From contig JAQMWT010000233.1 in the NCBI GenBank assembly GCA_029834535.1, forward strand, positions 1 to 54,957: a stretch of DNA of 54,957 nucleotides. Reading direction: 5' to 3'. The translations under genes and the position numbers were made by a program. Shown here one piece after another: positions 48,932 to 54,957 of this stretch. The notes beneath the pieces are model-generated. The model saw only the letters and a program-made list of their open reading frames with translations. It searched no databases and was not told where the DNA came from. This stretch comes from Chrysophaeum taylorii. Lineage: Eukaryota > Sar > Pelagophyceae > Pelagomonadales > Pelagomonadaceae. How positions within the stretch are numbered: the first letter of the stretch is position 1; the number at the start of each line of letters is the position of its first letter.

Positions 48932-50290
48932 AAGGTGCAGGCCAGTAAGTTCCCTACTCCCCAATCTCTAACTAGCAAGTTCACTGTTTTCTGTTAAGTT
49001 CACTAGTCCCAATCTCTAACCCCAGCAAATTGGCGTAACCCCCAACTGGCCTTGCTTTGAGACCTCTCCCGAGCATGGGAGCCAGATGGACCGACAGGGC
49101 CAGTCGGAATCACGGGCCTGTAGACGAGGAGCGCCGAAGGTCGGTCGGCGGAGGTGACCATCAAGCTTGTCGCATGCGACAGGGGACCGCGTTGTGACTG
49201 ACAACCAACTCGTCGATAACCTTCCGTCTTCGCCCCCGCCCATACCGTCCCACGCACGAACGCATTCCGGCTGCCAACCGGCCCCGCCCGGGCGAGGAGC
49301 GTGGTGCCAACCTACGCCGGGGGCGGATGCCCGCAAGGCTCAAGTTCGCAGAGGCACCGTCCTCCATCGCAACCGCAGTCGGCGATCAGGGTAAAGGGTA
49401 AGCCCAATCTCTAACCCAGTAAGTTCGGCGTAAACCCACACCCACTCTCTCACTTTGAGCTCGTCGCTCTCACCCCGCCAATCTAAGCTGCTTTGACCGC
49501 ACACGCCGTAAGCTTTGAGTTTACTCTAAAAGCCTGATGGGTTCAAGCGGTGCCAGAAATTTAGGTTCTTTACAGTTACTTGGTTGCTTTTTCAAAAGTC
49601 CAATCTCTAACCTAAGTAAGTTCACCTGGTTCCAGTAAGTTCACCTGGCCCAGTAAGCTCACCTGATGCGCGTGTAGACGCCGGGAGGCTTATCGGTATT
49701 GCCAGCACGTGTGGGGTAGGGTGGAGTCGTCTCGACCCAGAGAGGATATCTCGGGGTTGTCGATCGACAGAGCCACGTAGAGCTGGACGTGGCAGAAGAC
49801 GGGCTTCGCCAAGACGCCGACCTCGCGGGGCGTCTGGCCCTGGCTCTTGGTGATCGTTTGGCGTCGGCGGGCCTTAAGGGATACAGGTTGGAGGAGCCTC
49901 GATGACAACGACACGATCGATCATGTATCTGGTACCGTTGCAGTGGCCGTGCGACGGGTCGAGGTTGCGAAAACTTTAAGCTCGCGATCAAAGTCAGCAT
50001 GCCGTTGGTTGTCAGGGAGTTCAAAACTCGACTCTTGAGAGCGAGGCGTCGTCTTCCGACCCAACCTAGTCTGCCGAAAAGAACTCCGACGCCTCGTCTC
50101 CGGGGAAAAAAGGCCGCGGTCATGTGCGCGTTGTCAGCATCGACAACATCGTTTCGACGGGGCGTGAGAATGGCGCGCTGAAAGAGCCGCCGCGGGTCGT
50201 GGAAACAGTCTGCGAGGTCGCCGTAGACGGCTTGGAGGATCAGTGCCTGCCTGGCTCGCGGGCCTACCTGATCCTTGACCTAATCGAGGG
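48932..50290 (-). mobile_element. Helitron-derived mini-element, copy E, split by a SINE-like insertion
   Basis: Left border GGTGCAGGCCAG at 48932, AGTAAGTTCACC motifs on both sides of the insertion at 49045-49402, the shared linker (49440-49540), then minus-strand Pif1 remnants: TKSQGQTPREVGV, PKPVFCHVQLYVAL (49690-49914) and NARTTAAFFP-type block (49999-50240). Right border TAATCGAGGGAC at 50290. It is more decayed than A-C, with many small deletions. Confidence 0.8.
49045..49402 (-). mobile_element. SINE-like retroposon, near full length, reversed
   Basis: Reverse-complement copy of the family, from GACCTCTCCCGAGCATGGG to CGATCAGGGTAAAGGGTAA. The flanks (CCCAATCTCTAACCCCAG ... GGCGTAA at 49011-49044 and 49404-49440) form an imperfect direct repeat of about 35 bp that occurs only once at this place in mini-element B, so they look like a decayed target-site duplication. 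The TTAG tail is eroded. Confidence 0.82.
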
Positions 50291-50355
50291 ACAACCCACC
50301 CACATCCTTCATGCTCCCCACACACACCCCCCTCTTAGCAATCGACATTTAAAGT
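50291..50355 (+). repeat. 5'-truncated LINE 3' end, interrupted by a transposon
   Basis: Starts right after ATCGAGGGAC with AACCCACCCACATCC and ends CGACATTTAAAGT, where the microsatellite tail should begin; instead the terminal inverted repeat of the 4.6-kb transposon starts at 50356. Confidence 0.88.
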
Positions 50356-50368
50356 AGGGTCGGATAAG
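50356..50368 (+). repeat. Terminal inverted repeat, left
   Basis: AGGGTCGGATAAG; perfect inverse of 54945-54957. Similarity fades after about 13 bp. Confidence 0.93.
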
Positions 50369-50732
50369 GAACTCGGGGGTCCCGCGCCGGGGCCGAAAAT
50401 CCCCAAGGATTGGCGGGCTTTTTTGTCCGTCGCCAAGTTGACCCAAAATGGTGCCGATTTTATCTTGGAACGAAGTCCGTAGCTGCCGATTTGGCGAATC
50501 TACTTGGGAGTGAGGTATTTTGGCGCCTCGGTGGAGGCGGGGGCCTAGGTGGCTCTACTCTGCACGACGCCATCGGCTCCAAATACAACAACCGGCGCAT
50601 CGGGAATGTCCGTAGGCCCAATGAGGGTCGTGTGGGCGTTTAGACGGCGCCTTTTGTTCGCTGGGGCCAGTTCTAGTGTCCTCGTCTTTCCGGGCGTCCT
50701 CGGGAGACCGGCGTCGGGGCCCGCGAACGCAG

Positions 50733-53700
50733 CTATGCGTAGTCGTCGTCGTCGACGTCCATCGCGTCCTCCTCCTCGTCGTCGTCGTCGTCGTCGTCGT
50801 ATTCGTTGTCCTCGGACACGAAGCGCCAGGAAGCCGGCTTGGAGCCGTTGAAGAAGGTGGGGCGGTTCGCGAGGAGCCACCCGCTGAAACCGTCGTCATA
50901 GGAAACGAAGATCCAACCCAGCCCGAGTTTCTTGCGACCGTCCTTGGAGTTCTCGTCGGATACCGCCTCGATGGTGCCGGGCATCCAGTAGCAGCCCGGT
51001 GCCCCGACAACTCCCAGAGAACCTCGACGCGTGACCCGACCAACGCCACGTCAATCGTCGGTAGCTTCGAGCGGCCACTCGTTGTCCGCGTCCGCTTCCT
51101 CGGATGGCGAAAGGCGCGGCACTCCTCAACCTTGGCCTTGAGCTCGTCAACGCTCAAGTGCCGCCTCGCGTCGAGTTCGAGACGCTGGGCCGTCGCGGTC
51201 CCGAGCACTGGCAGCTGCCGTCGGCGCTCGCCGGGACTACCGCCTCGGCGACCAACTCGCGGGAGTTGGTCTTGATCTGCTCGTAGGCGCACTTGAGATG
51301 CGTGGTGATTAATTCGACGTTAGCCTTGGAACCGGCCCGGTCGATCGTCGGGTGTAGGACTTGGGTTTGAGGTCGCCCATGCCCATGCCGACGACGTACC
51401 TGTCGATGTTCTCCTTGAGGACCTTCGACCGCGCAGCGTCGCTCGAGATCTGCTTAAGTGCCGCATCAAGTCGCTTCTTGACCGTCGAGAGCAGGGTCCT
51501 CCCGACGAGGGCCTGCTCGTCGACGACAGGCTTGACTTTCATGGCCTCCTGGGCCTTGGCGTATTTCACCTGGCGCTCGAGGGCCTCGACGAACGCGGCG
51601 GCGCGACGGCGATGGTGCTCCTTCGCCGCCTCCGCGCGCGCGGCAGCCTGCTCCTTGTGGTTCTGCCGACCACGACGAGCCGCCTCCATCAACACTCCTC
51701 GAAAGTCGTCGCCGAGCGTGGCGAGACGTCCTCCACCAACTCGATCGCGCATTCGAGCCTTCGTCGTCGTTCGACCAGCGACCTCGTCGGCGACGCGTCG
51801 CCGGCGCTTGGTCGTAAAACTCGTGGCGGCCCGGTCGAACATGTGGTCCCGTTGGCACGCGACGACCCCGACGCAGTTCGCGACGCTCATGTTGACGTAG
51901 GAGGCGTTGTAATACTTCAATACGCCAAACTCGCCTTCGACCTCGTTCGAGTTCCGCCGCGCGCCGTCGAAGGCCCTCCGGAGCTCCGACGTCTGGTTGA
52001 CCGCCGCGAGGTCGCCGTCGCCGACGTAGCGCATAGACTGCCCCCCCTCGAACGTGCGGCGCATGCCGCGGCCCCAGGCCCGGAGCGCGTCGAGCATGGT
52101 CTTGGCCTCTGGATCATTGGTGTCAGTCGGAGCGTAGAGCCGTCGCGGATCGTGGACTGGCCGTCGACGGACAGCTTCGCCGACCCGGCCCGCGTCTCGA
52201 GGAACTGGGCGTAGGTGGCGATCTCAGTGTCGAAGGCCGCGTAACCGGCGGTAGCAACGAGTTGTGGATTATCCTGGCAGACTTGGAAGAAGGCATGCAC
52301 TCGCTCGAGAACGCCCGCCATGTCGAGAACCGACCAACCCTCGAGGGCGTCCGATGCGGCGAAAAATCGGAAAGGCACCGTGAACTTGTCGTCGATGATC
52401 GCTCGGGCTCGAATGGCTCCGGCGACCTCCTGCGAGGACAAGGTCGAGAAGAGGTTGTTCCTGAGGATGTTCTGCGACGCGTAGCTCGCGTTCTCGAGGA
52501 ACTCGACGAGAAACGGGAGGTTGTGGAAGATGACCCAGGCCGCGTTGGTGCACGCGTCCTGCCGCGTCCCCTTGTCCGTGCGGCCGAGCGTGAGGTAGAG
52601 CTCCGACGGGTGCTTCTCCTCGAGGAATGCCCGAGAGGGGTCCCGAAGCCCTTCCAGCGATCCACGCCCTCGCCGATACACTTGGACAAGGCATGAATGA
52701 CCTTGTTCAACTCGCCGGTGAGGCGCAGGTGCTTCGCCTCCGAGCTCTCGATGCTATCCTTCAGCAGCGTGTCGAGCATCTTGGCCTCCTCGGCGGCGCC
52801 GTCGAGCCATGTGTTGCCTGCTCAACAAATTGCTGGTGGGACGGCACGACGTACCGAGATGTCGCTGGCAGTTCCCGTGAAAGACACGAGTCTTCGCGTC
52901 GCGCTCGTCTTGCGTCATCAAATTCCACAGCTCTTCCCCGATCTCCTTCTGCACCGCCGCGAGGACATGCTCTCCTGGAGCTCGCGGACCGATGCGATGG
53001 CGGCGGAGGCGTTGTCGGTAACGATGGCCCGGCCGGCAAGATTCTGCACGCCGGCGCTGCCGGCGGCTGGGAGCGCTTTGTCGGCTTCGTGACGCTCCTG
53101 GTAAATTTGACGAACGAGCTGGAGCACTCGATTCAGGTCGCCGAACCGATCGGCGATCGCCTTGGCCTTGCCAGGCGCGCTCTGGCCAGAGATCTCGTAC
53201 ATGCCGAGCGTCCAGTTCTCCGTCTTCTCGCTGCCGCGTTTGACGCGAACCTGGGCGGTCGCGATCTCCTAGCCGTCGAGCGGCGAAGAGTTCGTCGCCG
53301 CGTCGACGACGTCATCGGAGCCCAGCGCGAGGGCAACGGCGGTCTCGGGAAGGGCGCCTGTGTCGGAGCGTAGGTCGCGAATGAAGCGTTCGGACGGGAG
53401 CACCATGTCGCTCGCCCGCTCCGGGCCAACGACAGGCTCGACGACCGAGGCCAGGACCTCGGGGGTTTCCGCAGGCGCAACCTGCGATGCGAACAGTTTC
53501 GTACACAGCACCCTGAGCTTCGAGTCCGGAGTGCCCTTGCCGGATCCCTTGCCGGACGGCTTCCGCGGTACCCACACTTCGGCGTTCTGCTTCTCGAGGA
53601 CCGCGACCCGCTCCCGCAGCCGCTCGATCTCCTCCTCGGGCCTGGACGCGGTCCTCGGCAGCCGCGAGCTTTATCTCCATTTGCTTCGCTTCCTGGTTGA

Positions 53701-54819
53701 GGGCGGCGTAATTTTGAGTTGTCGCATGGCCCGAGGTCCGATTTCTTCAGTCGGTTCCTCTCCGAAACTCGGCCGCCGCCGCAGCCTGTCTCGCCGCCTC
53801 GTTCGACTGGGCCTTGGTCGCGTTGAGCTCGTCGATGGCTCGCTGCAGCCTCGCGGCATCGCGGTCGCGCTGCTTCTCATTGGAGGCCTGGTGGCGTTCG
53901 ATGCGGACCTGGAGCCGTGCCTCCCGACGTGCGGCATCCCGGACCTCGTCCTCGTACTTCCACTTGGCCTCGAGGCGCGCCGCGTCTGCCTTGGCGGCCG
54001 CCATTTCCGCGGCGAAGGCGTCGGCGTGGGCTTCTTTCGTCTCGCGTTCGGCGGTGACAGAGCGAGAGTGCTGAGCCGTCTTGGCCGCCGTGAGCTTGTC
54101 GACCGTGCTCCGGAGTTTCGACACCCCTTCTCGAGCTCCGAGATCCGCACATTCGAGTCCGACGGCGACGACAGTGTGGAGATAACCGATGACCCACTCG
54201 ATCAAGCGTCGGACGCGCTGGCCGTCCGGTGGTAGTCGCCGAATCGGGGGTGTCGTTCTCCTTGTCGGGCTTGGCCTTGACGTGGGAGAACGGGACGCGG
54301 ATCTCTCCCTGCTGAATCGTTTTCACGTCGTATGACTCGACCCGACACACAGTGTTGTTGTAGATTAGGCCCAGGACAACGCCGTTGCCGCCCTGGATGT
54401 TGTGCCCCGCCGAGAAGTCGTGCTCGATGAGGACCTCGTCCCCGCTGCGGATGGTTGTCTTGAGAGTCCTAGTTAGCGACGCGGAGATCCGGGCGAGAAC
54501 GGCCTTCGCGCCCTTCGTCGTGTGTAGCTTGCTCGGGGTGAAGTCGTCCCGGCACATTTTCGAGCACACGTAGAACTTGTCGGGCAGCTCGCCCTCGATA
54601 TTCAGGAGTCGCTCCAGGTCGAGCGGCTGGCCCCTGGCCGTCTCGTCGGCGTCGAGCCTCGCTACGCAGCACACGCACTCTCCCCTCAAGAGGTTTTTCG
54701 CCGTTGACGTTTGGCAGCGGGTTTTTCGACACTTTCGTCAACTCAGCCGGGACCGAAGGGTCCACAGGGGTTACAGAAGGACCCGGGGCCGACTCTTTGC
54801 TCGTTTCGGCCGATTCCAT
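50733..54819 (-). pseudogene. Putative DDE transposase with zinc motif, coiled coil and Tudor/Agenet-like C-terminus
   Basis: From ATG 54819, read in at least nine frame segments with one in-frame TAG (53269-53271). Order: short N-terminus; CVCCVARLD and FYVCSKMC zinc-like Cys motifs (54670-54550); a beta-rich segment GNGVVLGLIYNN (about 54370); a long Arg/Glu/Ala coiled coil (54125-53750); a catalytic-looking region with D in SPLDG (53273), WTLGMYEISG, then D in AIVTDNASAA (about 53015); FHGNCQRHL (about 52870); a helical region (52660-52140); E in NSNEVEGEFGVLKYYN (about 51940); a basic coiled coil. The end has VGSRVEVLWEL, YWMPGTIEAV and WIFVSYDDGFSGW (51040-50870), the pattern of Tudor/Agenet histone readers, and a run of Asp/Glu from a TCG repeat (50770-50800). 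Family not recognised; D-D-E assignment is inferred from motif order. Confidence 0.6.
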
Positions 54820-54944
54820 GGGCGGAACGCCGATTTTGTGATTTTGCAGGCTATGTTTGAAACATAGCCTGAGACAATCCACTTTTGAATGAGGGTTTCT
54901 CGTTTGGTGTTCGAAATGTAGGCTAGGGCCTAGTTTTGAGCTTT

Positions 54945-54957
54945 CTTATCCGACCCT
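54945..54957 (-). repeat. Terminal inverted repeat, right
   Basis: CTTATCCGACCCT, ending at the final base of the window. Confidence 0.93.

Larger units (their letters stand above)
50356..54957 (-). mobile_element. 4.6-kb DNA transposon with 13-bp terminal inverted repeats
   Basis: AGGGTCGGATAAG at 50356-50368 is the exact reverse complement of CTTATCCGACCCT at 54945-54957, the last bases of the window. One long minus-strand gene fills the interior. The left flank is a LINE tail. The right target duplication lies outside the window. With the T at 50355 the end reads TAGGG, compatible with hAT-type ends, but the transposase is not a typical hAT and I leave the superfamily open. Confidence 0.88.

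Noticed and set aside
50545..50880. Plus-strand Arg-rich frame at 50549-50851
   Set aside because: It comes from the (TCG)n repeat read on the opposite strand of the acidic tail; the minus-strand frame continues a Tudor-like domain and is the better reading.

Overview
This is eukaryotic nuclear DNA dominated by transposable elements. I see one clear host-type gene: a MOK-type (MAPK/MAK/MRK-overlapping) protein kinase at 28708-30215 with three introns of only 41-44 bp and an 8-bp first coding exon. MOK kinases belong to cilium/flagellum biology, and a fungal-style Crypton (Ndc10/GCR1_C-type tyrosine recombinase) lies next door. Together these suggest a flagellated microbial eukaryote with compact introns, for example a zoosporic fungus or another protist. 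The sequence alone does not fix the taxon.

Layout. 1-9.6 kb: AT-richer decayed DNA with an old copia-like element (RT/RNase H at 4.1-6.0 kb), an unrecognised ORF behind it (6.1-8.1 kb) and an LTR-like repeat. 9.8-15 kb: a charged repeat protein, two patches of a 17-bp minisatellite, and between them a hAT-like transposase on the minus strand. 15.1-17.6 kb: truncated copy 1 of a LINE whose protein ends in a restriction-like (PD-DxK) endonuclease. 18.4-24.2 kb: a complete young copia element (identical 96-bp LTRs, 5-bp target duplication) broken by one nonsense codon and by a 370-bp SINE-like insertion with its own 13-bp target duplication. 25.3-28.4 kb: LTR-like repeat and the Crypton. 28.7-30.2 kb: the MOK kinase. 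30.4-37 kb: SINE fragment, truncated DDE_4 transposase, Helitron-derived mini-elements A and B, and a long LINE copy 2. 37-43 kb: a large Helitron (HUH Rep plus Pif1 helicase). 43-45.5 kb: a half-kilobase inverted repeat around mini-element C. 45.5-48.9 kb: an unrecognised broken gene, mini-element D and a 57-bp direct duplication. 48.9-50.3 kb: mini-element E with a SINE-like insertion. 50356-54957: a 4.6-kb DNA transposon with 13-bp terminal inverted repeats, a likely DDE transposase and a C-terminal Tudor/Agenet-like domain, ending exactly at the window edge.

The elements interact. The LINE repeatedly occupies the same (CAAA/CAGA)n microsatellite at the edge of the Helitron-derived mini-elements, and an empty version of that site is present at 36976-37033. 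The Helitron lies just beyond that empty site, and the 4.6-kb transposon landed in a LINE 3' tail. Many coding regions carry single-base frameshifts, often in C/G runs. These may be decay or residual long-read indel errors. No rRNA, tRNA, CRISPR or prokaryotic feature was seen.
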